NCBI GenBank assembly: GCA_964017045.1
Contig: OZ024802.1
Location: forward strand, 33,339,802-33,403,801
Direction: 5' to 3'
Source of the DNA: Omphiscola glabra
Taxonomy: Eukaryota; Mollusca; Gastropoda; Lymnaeidae
DNA: 64,000 nt
Shown: positions 10,856 through 23,445 of the stretch, piece by piece
How the letters are laid out: each line of letters starts with the position of its first letter
Position numbering within the stretch: position 1 is the stretch's first letter
Notes under the pieces: model-generated
Databases searched by the model: none
Told to the model about the DNA's origin: nothing
The model's input: only the letters and a program-made list of their open reading frames with translations
Made by a program: the position numbers and the translations under genes

Positions 10856-11867
10856 TTATTGTATGTTATATGCAACACATATTATTATATTAGACAATAT
10901 GAATTGACATAATTTGACAAACGTTTAGACCCGCCCATGAACCACGTTAGCGTCGTTTTTGTCTTTATTTGAATGTGTTTGAATGTACTCGACCGTCTAC
11001 AGTAAAACTCCGGGTGCAATTCAAATTTAGAGAAATGATCTACAGCGTCAGTCTAATTCTGTTGTTGCTGGATCTACCTCTGTGTACGTGTAAAAGGTAA
11101 CGCTGTTGTTGTACACCCTAGTCGAGTCCATTCCCTGCCGTCATGTTCACCTTGACTCACAGGCTTCACGCCCACATTTCTACATTTTGTTTTAACATTA
11201 GCCCCCCCCTCGCCCCCCCCCCCCCCCCCACATTTGTTCGAAATCTTTTTTCTTCTCTTTTCAGTTTTTAATGTTTTCTTTTTTTTTTTTTTTTAAATTA
11301 AAATGTGGATTCGTCATTAATCTATGGAGATGAACATTGGACCAAAGTCATTAGTGAATTGCGATGAACATTGGACTAAACGTCATTAGTGTATGGAGAT
11401 GAACATAGGTACACATTTTAAATTTCACTTTTTGGGAGTTCTGAAAAAAACTAACTTAAAAACTCAATATTTCCTCCATTGTTTCATTTTTAAAACATGA
11501 GTTCTCTCTCTTTGTTCTTAGTTTTCTTGTGGGTCGTTTTTGAAATCAAGAATCTAAAAAAAAAAATTCCAGATATTTACCAAAAGTTGAGCTTCCCAAA
11601 CTTCAGACAATTTATTTAAGGATGACGAGTTGAAACCTAAGAAACTGACATCATTCATGTGTTGTACAAACAAAGTTTCAAACAATGAGATATTTATTTA
11701 GACTAAGGACTTGGAGAGACGTTCAGAGCCTTACTCCGGACAAATGACTTCCAGGTCGTGTGCATGGACAATGAATTGCTGGACATAACATCAGGACATA
11801 CGAAATATTGTTATGGCTTCTTTTTTGAAGTTCAGTTCAGTTTTACTCCATACCCGCAGGCGTTCTT
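10856..11867. other. AT-rich intergenic with homopolymer runs
   Basis: C-run at about 11205-11230, T-run at about 11279-11294, and three diverged copies of GGAGATGAACATNGG at 11326-11410. No gene. Confidence 0.6.
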
Positions 11868-12038
11868 TGTACCGTACCATGACTTGTACCGTACCATGGC
11901 TTGTACCGTATCATGGCTTGTACCGTACCATGGCTTGTACCGTACCATGGCTTGTACCGTATCATGGCTTGTACCGTACCATGGCTTGTACCGTACCATG
12001 GCTTTAACCGTACTATGGCTTGTACCGTACCATGGCTT
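11868..12038. repeat. 17-bp minisatellite, 10 copies
   Basis: Unit TGTACCGTACCATGGCT. It is stop-free in several frames, hence four overlapping false ORFs. Confidence 0.95.
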
Positions 12039-12474
12039 GATCCGGGACCCAATGGGGGGATTGGCTACCATTATTTGAGTATTTCAGGCAAGAGTTACAG
12101 TAGTACATTGTGAGACTGTACATAAATCAACTTTCTAATAGCATCAGATACTCTCTGGCGCTCGCGTCGACTCATGTTTTTTAAATCCTTAAAGATTTTA
12201 TTAAATTTTATAATTTCTTGCGGGGTCTGCCACCTGAGTCACTAATGAGCTGGCCAGCAACAGGCACTTCCGATACGAATCGATATCGCCAGGCATTTGC
12301 CATTGTCTGTTTCGACAGGTAAGCAAGGAAAGACATGGGCCCTGTGGTAGACGTTTCTGGGGAGGGGGGACGTCTCTGGCATTTATCTGGTCAGGCCAAC
12401 CCGTGAGTCACTTAACCAAGTGCAATGGCTTTTTACTAAACAATTGGGTTCGTCAGAGGGAGGGTGGGGGGTGG

Positions 12475-12664
12475 GTATCATGTCAGACTTCAGGAGAGGG
12501 GTGTCATGTCAGGAGGGGGGTGTCATGTCAGGAAGGGGGTGTCATGTCAGGAGGGGGGTGTCATGTCAGGAGGGGGTGTCATGTAAGGAGGGGGGTGTCA
12601 TGTCAAACTTCATTAGTCGGAGTCAGGAGGGGGGTGTCATGTCAGACTTCATTAGTCAGAGTCA
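12475..12664. repeat. 18-19 bp G-rich minisatellite
   Basis: Unit GTCATGTCAGGAGGGGGGT, about 9 copies, two of them with a TTCATTAGTC extension. Confidence 0.93.
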
Positions 12665-12807
12665 GGCTTTTTTTTAAATTTCAAACGATTATTGATTTCA
12701 TTTGATTGTTGATGTTTCATGTTAACCTCATCCTCAAAATTCGTCGACTTATTCGATGCTTTCTTAGAGACTATTTCCCTGTTAGACTCCTCCCTAGCTG
12801 AATGGTG

Positions 12808-13993
12808 TCTTTATACTCTGTATTCTTTATACTCTGTAATTCTTTATACTCTGTAATTCTTTATACTCTGTAATTCTTTATACTCTGTAATTCTTTATAC
12901 TCTGGTATTCTTTATACTCTGTAATTCTTTATACTCTGGTATTATTTATACTCTCTAATTATTTATACTCTGGTATTCTGTATACTCTGGCATTCTTTAT
13001 ACTCTGTATTCTTTATACTCTGTATTCTTTATACTCTAGTATTCTTTATACTCTGTAATTCTTTATACTCTGTTATTCTTTATACTCTGGTATTCTTTAT
13101 ACTCTGGTATTCTTTATACTCTGTAATTCTTTATACTCTGGTATTCTTTATAATCTGGTATTCTTTATACTCTGTAATTCTTTATACTCTGTAATTCTTT
13201 ATACTCTGTAATTCTTTATACTCTGTAATTCTTTATACTCTAGTATTCTGTATACTATGTAATTCTTTATACGCTGGTATTCTTTATACTCTGGCATTCT
13301 TTATACTCTGGTATTCTTTATACTCTGGTATTCTTTACACTCTGGTATTCTTTATACTCTGTAATTCTTTATACTCTGGTATTCTCTATACTCTGGTATT
13401 CTTTATACTCTGGTATTCTTTATACTCTGTAATTCTTTATACTCTGATATTCTTTATACTCTGGTATTCTTTATACTCTGGTATTATTTATACTCTGTTA
13501 TTCTTTATACTCTGTATTCTTTATACTCTGGTATTCTTCATACTCTGGAATTCTTTATACTCTGGCATTCTTTATACTCTATAATTCTTTATACTCTGGC
13601 ATTCATTATAATCTGGTATTCTGTATACTATGGCATTTTTTATACTCTGTAATTCTTTATACTCTGTAATTCTTTATATTCTGTAATTCTTTATACTCTG
13701 TAATTCTTTATACTCTGTAATTCTTTATACTCTTGTATTCTGTATACTATGTAATTCTTTATACGCTGGTGTTCTTTATACTCTGGCATTCTTTATACTC
13801 TGGTATTCTTTATACTCTGGTATTCTTTACACTCTGGTATTCTTTATACTCTGTAATTCTTTATACTCTGGTATTCTCTATACTCTGGTATTCTTTATAC
13901 TCTGGTATTCTTTATACTCTGTAATTCTTTATACTCTGTAATTCTTTATACTCTGGTATTCTTTATACTCTGGTATTCTTTATACTCTGGTAT
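12808..13993. repeat. 17-bp minisatellite, about 70 copies
   Basis: Unit CTTTATACTCTGGTATT, with GTAATT, GGTATT and GGCATT variants. The stretch at about 13245-13410 recurs at about 13735-13900, marked by GTATACTATGTAATTCTTTA then TACGCTGG. Confidence 0.97.
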
Positions 13994-14671
13994 TCATCAC
14001 ACTTCCAACTCATTCTTCCGTAATTCTCATCACCAATGTTGTAGACCAGCCCACCCGTACCAATTGTTTAAATTTGTCAATTTTTGCACTCTATGGACAA
14101 AAATACGATTCAAAACACAATATACGAATTTCAAGCCCCCAAAATATATTCTTTATTTTATGAAGAGTTTTAGTTGAATTGCACTCAAATTTGCCTACTG
14201 TTTTGCTACCTCTCTTCTTTGTCTTTCATTAATAACCCGAGACTAATTTAAGTGTTACGATGCCATTCGTGAAATAGTTGCCTTATCGCGTAACGCAACT
14301 CCCCCTCCCCCAACCCCCGGGCAGGTTTGGAGAAATAAAACGTTGTAGAATTTCAAAGTTAACTCATCGATCCGGTTCAAATATTTGTCTTGTTGGTGGA
14401 ATGAACACAGAGCTCAAATGTTTGTTCTCAACTTACGTGTTGTGAGACATTTTAATAGTTTAAGATTTAGCGGCTCCACAAGTAAATCATCTTTCTCTAA
14501 TGTTTGCAGTTCAAAATTGTGTGAAAGGCGAATACAAATATTTGTCACTTGTCTTGTTCTGATTCCGTCTTTACTTTCTGGTCTATTTTTAATTCTTTGA
14601 TTCGAACTATCAAACATGTCGGCGTCATGAGCAATAGTTAATTATTGACTGATCTAAAGTGCTGAAACTTG
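13994..14671. other. AT-rich intergenic, nothing recognised
   Basis: Short ORFs (67-71 aa) on both strands overlap each other and show no family motif. Confidence 0.55.
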
Positions 14672-15830
14672 ATCAAACCACCTCTACCAGGTGTATCTCA
14701 TCTAACCCCCTCTACCAGGTGTATCTCATCAAACCACCTCTACCAGGTGTATCTCATCAAACCCCCTCTACAAGGTGTATCTCATCAAACCACCTCTACC
14801 AGGTGTATCTCATCAAACCACCTCTACCAGGTGTATCTCATCAAACCACCTCTACAAGGTGTATCTCATCTAACCCCTCTACCAGGTGTATCTCATCAAA
14901 CCACCTCTACCAGGTGTATCTCATCAAACCCCCTCTACCAGGTGTATCTCATCAAACCACCTCTACCAGGTGTATCTCATCAAACCCCCTCTACAAGGTG
15001 TATCTCATCAAACCACCTCTACCAGGTGTATCTCATCAAACCACCTCTACCAGGTGTATCTCATCAAACCACCTCTACAAGGTGTATCTCATCAAACCAC
15101 CTCTATCAGATGTATCTCATCAAACCACCTCTACCAGGTGTATCTCATCAAACCACCTCTACCAGGTGTATCTCATGAAACCCCCTCTACAAGGTGTATC
15201 TCATCAAACCACCTCTACCAGGTGTATCTCATCTAACCCCCTCTACCAGATGTATCTCATCTAACCCCCTCTATCAGATGTATCTCATCTAACCCCCTCT
15301 ATCAGATATATCTCATCTAACCCCCTCTATCAGATGTATCTCATCAAACCACCTCTATCAGGTGTATCTCATCAAACCCCCTCTACAAGGTGTATCTCAT
15401 CAAACCACCTCTACCAGGTGTATCTCATCTAACCCCCTCTACCAGATGTATCTCATCTAACCCCCTCTATCAGATGTATCTCATCTAACCCCCTCTATCA
15501 GATATATCTCATCTAACCCCCTCTATCAGATGTATCTCATCAAACCCCCTCTACCAGGTGTATCTCATCTAACCCCCTCTATCAGATGTATCTCATCTAA
15601 CCCCCTCTACCAGATGTATCTCATCAAACCACCTCTATCAGATGTATCTCATCAAACCACCTCTACCAGATGTATCTCATCTAACCCCCTCTATCAGATG
15701 TATCTCATCTAACCCCCTCTACCAGATGTATCTCATCTAAACCCCTCTATCAGATGTATCTCATCTAACCCCCTCTATCAGATGTATCTCATCAAACCAC
15801 CTCTACCAGATGTATCTCATCTAACCCCCT
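14672..15830. repeat. 28-bp minisatellite, domain 1, about 41 copies
   Basis: Unit CTCTACCAGGTGTATCTCAT plus CAAACCAC, with ACCAGGT, TCAGAT and ACAAGGT variants. The right half is enriched in CTATCAGATG with CTAACCCC. Confidence 0.97.
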
Positions 15831-16188
15831 CTCCCAGCCGAGCACATCAACCTGCCTCACACAGCCGTATCACATTAACCTGCCTCTCCCAGCCGTGTCT
15901 CATCAATCAGCCTCTCCCAGCCGTCTATCATCAACCTGTCTCTCCCAGCCGTGTCTCATTAACCTGTCTCTCACAGCCGTGTCTAATCAACCTGTCTCTC
16001 CCGGCCGTGTCTCATCAATCAGCCTCTCCCAGCCGTGTCTCATTAACATGTCTCTCCCAGCCGTGTCTCATTAACCTGTCTCTCCCAGCCGTCTATCATC
16101 AACCCGTCTCTCCCAGCCGTGTCTCATCAACATGTCTCTCCCAGTCGTGTCTCATCAACTTGTCTCTCCCAGCCGTGTCTCATTAAAC
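15831..16188. repeat. 28-bp minisatellite, domain 2, about 13 copies
   Basis: Unit CTCTCCCAGCCGTGTCTCAT plus CAACCTGT. It has the same length and register as domain 1 and shares CTCT.CCAG..GT.TCTCAT, but differs at several fixed positions. The change is abrupt at 15831. Confidence 0.95.
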
Positions 16189-16484
16189 CGCCTTTTTCAC
16201 TTCATAATTCGTTTACCATATGGCATATCTTACCACCAAAAATTAAGACTATTTTTAAATCGATTGTTAAAAATATAAAATGTAAGATGGTGTTGTTACC
16301 GTATACGTCTGTGTCTATCGGGAAATCCCGTGCACTCTCACAAGTTGAACATGAAGGGGAGAACAAACAAACGTTGTTCCTTAGAGAGTAGAGATTTCCA
16401 GGAAGTCAGACGGGAAGTAGCATAATAAAAAAGGCTTTTACTTTGAAATCATTATATTTTTTATGTGCCTGTGCTACCTCATCA

Positions 16485-16588
16485 CGCACACACACACTCA
16501 CACACACACACATACTCACACTTACACACACACACACTCACACTTACACACACTCACACACACACACATATACACACTCACTCACTCC
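16485..16588. repeat. CA microsatellite
   Basis: CACACACTCACA/CACTTACACA type repeats. Confidence 0.95.
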
Positions 16589-16999
16589 CCGCCTCACATT
16601 CTTGATTTTACCTTCTTCGTGCGTTGAATCCGACCACCATGTTCAAATGTTTACCCGAAGTATAAAGGCATTTTTTGTCAATGATGAAGATATATTCTTT
16701 GTAAATTCTCGGACATCGTCTGCTGTCTGTTGTCTACTGTCTGCTGTCTAATTCTTTTCAGCGTTTTCCTTTTAGGAAAATGCTGAAATCATAACGCTAG
16801 ATTTTTTATGCATGTAGGTATTTAGTACAATTTAAATAATCTCACTATTTGTGAAAATTCATCTTGTTCCGATGTTTTTTAAAAACTTATTTCGATAATG
16901 TGTTTATTTATCTTCGGTGTGTGAAGCATTTCTTAGTCTAGTCACTATCAAAACTAGCGCAGTTTTAAACAGTAAATATGTGCTTAAAATTATCAGCTT
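16589..16999. other. AT-rich intergenic, nothing recognised
   Basis: TGTCTGCTGTC repeated near 16718-16750; no gene. Confidence 0.55.
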
Positions 17000-17110
17000 A
17001 CACACAGACACAATTACACAGACACATATACACAGACACAATTACACAGACACAATTACACAGACACAATTACACAGACACAATTACACAGACACAATTA
17101 CACAGACACA
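17000..17110. repeat. 14-bp minisatellite
   Basis: Unit ACACAGACACAATT, about 8 copies. Confidence 0.95.
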
Positions 17111-17277
17111 CGCAGCATGTAATCCGAAAAGAGAATCTCCTTGTTTTGTCTTGTGTGCTTGGGGCTTTGAGACCAACTGCCGTATTTTTATACCCCTCGT
17201 TATAGGTAGATATATTTCAACCACTCTTGGGTAAATTGTTAGGTTTACAACAAACTGGTCTCCAGCCACAGCTAGCA

Positions 17278-17371
17278 CGGAGACAGAGAGAGACAGATGA
17301 AGAAAGAAAGACAGAGAGAGACAGAGAGTGTGTGTGTGGGAGAGAGATTGAGAGAGACAGAGAGAACTGGG
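17278..17371. repeat. GA-rich microsatellite
   Basis: AGAGAGACAGA runs interrupted by GTGTGTGTGTGG. Confidence 0.9.
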
Positions 17372-17552
17372 GCGGGGGGTCAATTTTAAGGGAAAATATA
17401 CATATCATTAGAGTCATGGGCTGAAGATCCTCTTTAAGTCATATATAGACAAAATGTACATGCATGTGGGTAGGTAGGAAAATGCACATATTTTTCTGTC
17501 ATGTTATGATGCAGGTAACAATATTTGGGCGGTGACCTATTATATGCCTTTG

Positions 17553-20500
17553 AAAAGTGTTGAGGAAGTAAAGTAGAAAAACGTGTTGGAAATAAGAAAG
17601 TGTTGAGGAAGTAAAGTAGATAAACGTGTTGGAAAAAAGAACGTGTTGAGGACGTAAAGTAGATAAACGTGTTGGAAATAAGAACGTGTTGATGAAGTAA
17701 AGTAGATAAACGTGTTGGAAATAAGAACGTGTTGAGGAAGTAAAGTAGAAAAACGTGTTGGAAATAAGAACGTGTTGATGAAGTAAAGTAGAAAAACGTG
17801 TTGGAAATAAGAAAGTGTTGATGAAGTAAAGTAGATAAACGTGTTGGAAATAAGAACGTGTTGAGGACGTAAAGTAGATAAACGTGTTGGAAATAAGAAC
17901 GTGTTGATGAAGTAAAGTAGATAAACGTGTTGGAAATAAGAACGTGTTGAGGAAGTAAAGTAGAAAAACGTGTTGGAAATAAGAAAGTGTTGAGGAAGTA
18001 AAGTAGATAAACGTGTTGGAAATAAGAACGTGTTGAGGACGTAAAGTAGATAAACGTGTTGGAAATAAGAAAGTGTTGAGGAAGTAAAGTAGATAAACGT
18101 GTTGGAAATAAGAACGTGTTGAGGAAGTAAAGTAGATAAACGTGTTGGAAATAAGAACGTGTTGAGGACGTAAAGTAGATAAACGTGTTGGAAATAAGAA
18201 CGTGTTGAGGACGTAAAGTAGATAAACGTGTTGGAAATAAGAACGTGTTGAGGACGTAAAGTAGATAAACGTGTTGGAAATAAGAACGTGTTGAGGAGAT
18301 AAAGTAGAAAAACGTGTTGGAAATAAGAACGTGTTGAGGAAGTAAAGTAGATAAACGTGTTGGAAATAAGAACGTGTTGAGGACGTAAAGTAGATAAACG
18401 TGTTGGAAATAAGAACGTGTTGAGGACGTAAAGTAGATAAACGTGTTGGAAATAAGAACGTGTTGAGGAAGTAAAGTAGATAAACGTGTTGGAAATAAGA
18501 ACGTGTTGAGGAGATAAAGTAGAAAAACGTGTTGGAAATAAGAACGTGTTGAGGAAGTAAAGTAGATAAACGTGTTGGAAATAAGAACGTGTTGAGGACG
18601 TAAAGTAGAAAAACGTGTTGGAAATAAGAACGTGTTGATGAAGTAAAGTAGAAAAACGTGTTGGAAATAAGAAAGTGTTGATGAAGTAAAGTAGATAAAC
18701 GTGTTGGAAATAAGAACGTGTTGAGGACGTAAAGTAGATAAACGTGTTGGAAATAAGAACGTGTTGATGAAGTAAAGTAGATAAACGTGTTGGAAATAAG
18801 AACGTGTTGAGGAAGTAAAGTAGAAAAACGTGTTGGAAATAAGAAAGTGTTGAGGAAGTAAAGTAGATAAACGTGTTGGAAATAAGAACGTGTTGAGGAC
18901 GTAAAGTAGATAAACGTGTTGGAAATAAGAAAGTGTTGAGGAAGTAAAGTAGATAAACGTGTTGGAAATAAGAACGTGTTGAGGAAGTAAAGTAGATAAA
19001 CGTGTTGGAAATAAGAACGTGTTGAGGACGTAAAGTAGATAAACGTGTTGGAAATAAGAACGTGTTGAGGACGTAAAGTAGATAAACGTGTTGGAAATAA
19101 GAACGTGTTGAGGACGTAAAGTAGATAAACGTGTTGGAAATAAGAACGTGTTGAGGAGATAAAGTAGAAAAACGTGTTGGAAATAAGAACGTGTTGAGGA
19201 AGTAAAGTAGATAAACGTGTTGGAAATAAGAACGTGTTGAGGACGTAAAGTAGATAAACGTGTTGGAAATAAGAACGTGTTGAGGACGTAAAGTAGATAA
19301 ACGTGTTGGAAATAAGAACGTGTTGAGGAAGTAAAGTAGATAAACGTGTTGGAAATAAGAACGTGTTGAGGAGATAAAGTAGAAAAACGTGTTGGAAATA
19401 AGAACGTGTTGAGGAAGTAAAGTAGATAAACGTGTTGGAAATAAGAACGTGTTGAGGACGTAAAGTAGAAAAACGTGTTGGAAATAAGAAAGTGTTGATG
19501 AAGTAAAGTAGATAAACGTGTTGGAAATAAGAACGTGTTGAGGACGTAAAGTAGATAAACGTGTTGGAAATAAGAACGTGTTGATGAAGTAAAGTAGATA
19601 AACGTGTTGGAAATAAGAACGTGTTGAGGAAGTAAAGTAGAAAAACGTGTTGGAAATAAGAAAGTGTTGAGGAAGTAAAGTAGATAAACGTGTTGGAAAT
19701 AAGAACGTGTTGAGGACGTAAAGTAGATAAACGTGTTGGAAATAAGAAAGTGTTGAGGAAGTAAAGTAGATAAACGTGTTGGAAATAAGAACGTGTTGAG
19801 GAAGTAAAGTAGATAAACGTGTTGGAAATAAGAACGTGTTGAGGACGTAAAGTAGATAAACGTGTTGGAAATAAGAACGTGTTGAGGACGTAAAGTAGAT
19901 AAACGTGTTGGAAATAAGAACGTGTTGAGGACGTAAAGTAGATAAACGTGTTGGAAATAAGAACGTGTTGAGGAGATAAAGTAGAAAAACGTGTTGGAAA
20001 TAAGAACGTGTTGAGGAAGTAAAGTAGATAAACGTGTTGGAAATAAGAACGTGTTGAGGACGTAAAGTAGATAAACGTGTTGGAAATAAGAACGTGTTGA
20101 GGACGTAAAGTAGATAAACGTGTTGGAAATAAGAAAGTGTTGAGGAAGTAAAGTAGATAAACGTGTTGGAAATAAGAACGTGTTGAGGAGATAAAGTAGA
20201 AAAACGTGTTGGAAATAAGAACGTGTTGAGGAAGTAAAGTAGATAAACGTGTTGGAAATAAGAACGTGTTGAGGACGTAAAGTAGAAAAACGTGTTGGAA
20301 ATAAGAACGTGTTGATGAAGTAAAGTAGAAAAACGTGTTGGAAATAAGAAAGTGTTGATGAAGTAAAGTAGATAAACGTGTTGGAAATAAGAACGTGTTG
20401 AGGACGTAAAGTAGATAAACGTGTTGGAAATAAGAACGTGTTGATGAAGTAAAGTAGATAAACGTGTTGGAAATAAGAACGTGTTGAGGAAGTAAAGTAG

Positions 20501-21430
20501 AAAAACGTGTTGGAAATAAGAAAGTGTTGAGGAAGTAAAGTAGATAAACGTGTTGGAAATAAGAACGTGTTGAGGACGTAAAGTAGATAAACGTGTTGGA
20601 AATAAGAAAGTGTTGAGGAAGTAAAGTAGATAAACGTGTTGGAAATAAGAACGTGTTGAGGAAGTAAAGTAGATAAACGTGTTGGAAATAAGAACGTGTT
20701 GAGGACGTAAAGTAGATAAACGTGTTGGAAATAAGAACGTGTTGAGGACGTAAAGTAGATAAACGTGTTGGAAATAAGAACGTGTTGAGGACGTAAAGTA
20801 GATAAACGTGTTGGAAATAAGAACGTGTTGAGGAGATAAAGTAGAAAAACGTGTTGGAAATAAGAACGTGTTGAGGAAGTAAAGTAGATAAACGTGTTGG
20901 AAATAAGAACGTGTTGAGGACGTAAAGTAGATAAACGTGTTGGAAATAAGAACGTGTTGAGGACGTAAAGTAGATAAACGTGTTGGAAATAAGAACGTGT
21001 TGAGGAAGTAAAGTAGATAAACGTGTTGGAAATAAGAACGTGTTGAGGAGATAAAGTAGAAAAACGTGTTGGAAATAAGAACGTGTTGAGGAAGTAAAGT
21101 AGATAAACGTGTTGGAAATAAGAACGTGTTGAGGACGTAAAGTAGATAAACGTGTTGGAAATAAGAACGTGTTGAGGACGTAAAGTAGATAAACGTGTTG
21201 GAAATAAGAACGTGTTGAGGACGTAAAGTAGATAAACGTGTTGGAAATAAGAACGTGTTGAGGAGATAAAGTAGAAAAACGTGTTGGAAATAAGAACGTG
21301 TTGAGGACGTAAAGTAGATAAACGTGTTGGAAATAAGAACGTGTTGAGGACGTAAAGTAGATAAACGTGTTGGAAATAAGAACGTGTTGAGGACGTAAAG
21401 TAGATAAACGTGTTGGAAACGAGAAAGTGT
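17553..21430. repeat. 43-bp satellite array, about 90 copies, with a higher-order period of about 860 bp
   Basis: Unit AACGTGTTGAGGACGTAAAG plus TAGATAAACGTGTTGGAAATAAG. Variant units (GAAGT/GACGT/GAGAT, TAGATA/TAGAAA, AACG/AAAG) recur in the same order roughly every 20 units. For example, the GAGATAAAGTAGAAAAACG marker lies at about 18297, 19155, 19973 and 20831. The minus strand is stop-free over the whole array in all three registers, which produces a 1355-codon ORF (17434-21501). I do not regard it as a gene. Confidence 0.97.
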
Positions 21431-21926
21431 GGTAGTTCCTTAAACTTGAAATGCATGGGAGACAACTGTTTGAATTTAGATGGTTTATATAGAAAGTTCA
21501 TATTGTTTAGGTTTCTTGAAGTTTGGGGTCGGAAAGTGTTTTATTTGAAGCATTAAATCAGAACCTTCTGGTACTCAAATTCACAGACTGTGTTAGACAG
21601 CTGACGTTCCTTGCCAGGCAGACGATCGTTGGAATTAAAATTGCTATCTGTTCAACGCTTCTCTATTAGTGGAGCGTTTGGCAGTTGGTAGGATTTCAAA
21701 GAATTACACTTTTTTGGTGCAGGGGTGGGGGGGGGGGGGGGGGGGTAGTGGGGGGGTGAGATCGTCATGTCAGGTCCCTGTTTCCGAACTGGTAGTTTTT
21801 TTTTTTTTTTAATAAACAACATTTTTTTTAAAAAAACAACTATGAGTGGAAAAGACACAAATGTTTCTTTTATTTAAAAAAAAATGTGTTGATTAAGTTG
21901 ACCGATCATGCAGGTGTGCATTTTGT
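21431..21926. other. intergenic with G and T homopolymers
   Basis: A G-run of about 20 at 21727-21746 and a T-run at about 21797-21810. No gene. Confidence 0.6.
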
Positions 21927-22222
21927 TTGTGTTTCTTTTATTTGGACATGGACACCACAAGGAAAAGTCAGGTGTAACTGTGTTAGTTGTCTTTTAGTTG
22001 TACATGTACACCACAAGGAAAAGTCAGGGGTAACTGTGTTAGTTGTCTTTTAGTTGTACATGGACACCACAAGGAAAAGTCAAGTGTAACTGTGTTAGTT
22101 GTCTTTTAGTTGGACATGGACACCACAAGGAAAAGTCAAGTGTAACTGTGTTAGTTGTCTTTTAGTTGGACATGGACACCACAAGGAAAAGTCAGGGGTA
22201 ACTGTGTTAGTTGTCTTTTAGT
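21927..22222. repeat. 56-bp tandem repeat, about 5 copies
   Basis: Units contain GACACCACAAGGAAAAGTCA and GTAACTGTGTTAGTTGTCTT. Confidence 0.93.
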
Positions 22223-22304
22223 TATTTTTTAATTATAAGGGTTTAATTTATTTTTGTGTGGATTTCCAGCTTTATAACTAGCATACTAATTGAAGTGTGT
22301 ATAA

Positions 22305-22477
22305 CAGGTCTGCACAACTCAAAATGTAAGGCGGGTCGTAATATTTTATTAAAAAACTTGCGCGAAAGAAAATAGGACAGGAATGAAAGCTATTAAGAAA
22401 ATAATAATTATAAAGAATATTTCGTTACTTTGCGGGCCGCATGGGGCCCGCTGGTCGTATGTTCTGCAGGCCCCCTG
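22305..22477. mobile_element. degenerate hAT-like MITE
   Basis: Ends CAGGTCTGCACAACTC and GTTCTGCAGGCCCCCTG are imperfect inverted repeats. The interior GCGGGCCGCATGGGGCCC resembles 7456-7672. Flanks share only about 5 of 8 bases. Confidence 0.6.
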
Positions 22478-22620
22478 TATATGATATTTACTTCCGCGGA
22501 TTAAAATCATATTTATTTCAAGCTGTAAATGAAACCTTCATTAGTCAATTGATGACCCTCCCAATTGGCTGAACATGTTCAATGAGGTAGAGTCCCCTGC
22601 AATATTAAGACTGTCTCGGA

Positions 22621-22771
22621 CAGTGGTCGGCAAACTTATGAGCCAAAATAGCTAAATATCAGCAGTAGGGCGATTAAAAAAAATGTGAGAGCTAAATTTT
22701 CATTTCAAGAGCCGCACTCAGGTCGCTAAAGAGCCACATGCGGTTCGCGAGCCGCGGTTTGTCGACCACTG
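22621..22771. mobile_element. hAT-like MITE with imperfect 8-bp duplication
   Basis: TIRs CAGTGGTCGGCAAACT / GGTTTGTCGACCACTG. Flanks GTCTCGGA and GTATAGGA (6 of 8). The interior has AGAGCCGCACTC and AAGAGCCACATGCGG. 151 bp, non-coding. Confidence 0.88.
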
Positions 22772-23012
22772 GTATAGGATTTGAGAAATAAATAGCCAAG
22801 GAAGGAGGAACACCTGAACAAAGACAAAATTAAATGACTGGCGTATCGGCCAAATGCCACCTTTAGCGAAACAAAAAGTGAACAACAAAATAAACTTTAT
22901 TATCTAGTGCTGTGGAGAGTTCGAGAACAATCTATGCAAATTTTCAAACTTGAACTTCTTATTTGACCTTTGACCTGACTTGATCGCAGTCCTCCCTTAT
23001 TATACTTTAGTG

Positions 23013-23310
23013 CAGGGGTGGGAAACATGTGGCCTACGGGCAGTATGCGGCCCACTGGCAGTATGTGGCCCACGGGCAGTATGTGGCCCACGGGCAGTAT
23101 GTGGCCACGGGCAGTATGTGGCCCACGGGAGTATGTGGCCCACGGGCAGTATGTCGCCCACGGGCAGTATGCGGTCCACTGGAACGTTTAATGCGGCCCG
23201 CAAGACCTTGTGAGAACTTTATACATTGTCAATGATTATCTGTAAAAGTCTTTGAAGATTAATGATCACATATAATTGTCGGACTAATAATAATTTCAGC
23301 ATTTATTTTT
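23013..23310. mobile_element. hAT-like remnant with an 18-bp array inside
   Basis: Left terminus CAGGGGTGGGAAACATGTGG, then about seven copies of CACGGGCAGTATGTGGCC (23024-23195) and a final AATGCGGCCCGCAAGACC. The right terminus is missing or unrecognisable, so the end coordinate is approximate. Confidence 0.65.
23024..23195. repeat. 18-bp minisatellite inside a hAT-like remnant
   Basis: Unit CACGGGCAGTATGTGGCC, about 9 copies including diverged ends. Confidence 0.93.
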
Positions 23311-23330
23311 AAAAAAGTATTATTCCACTG

Positions 23331-23445
23331 TGAACTAAACTACACCACTGTTCATTTGTGAACTAAACTACACCACTGTTCATTTGTGAACTAAACTACA
23401 CCACTGTTCATTTGTGAACTAAACTACACCACTGTTCATTTGTGA
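23331..23445. repeat. 28-bp tandem repeat, 4 copies
   Basis: Unit GTGAACTAAACTACACCACT plus GTTCATTT. Confidence 0.95.

Noticed and set aside
17434..21501. 1355-codon minus-strand ORF
   Set aside because: It is the 43-bp satellite read in all three registers (43 x 3 = 129 nt = 43 residues). The same nucleotide variants fall in all codon positions and give amino-acid changes freely (R/L, V/F), so no frame is under selection.
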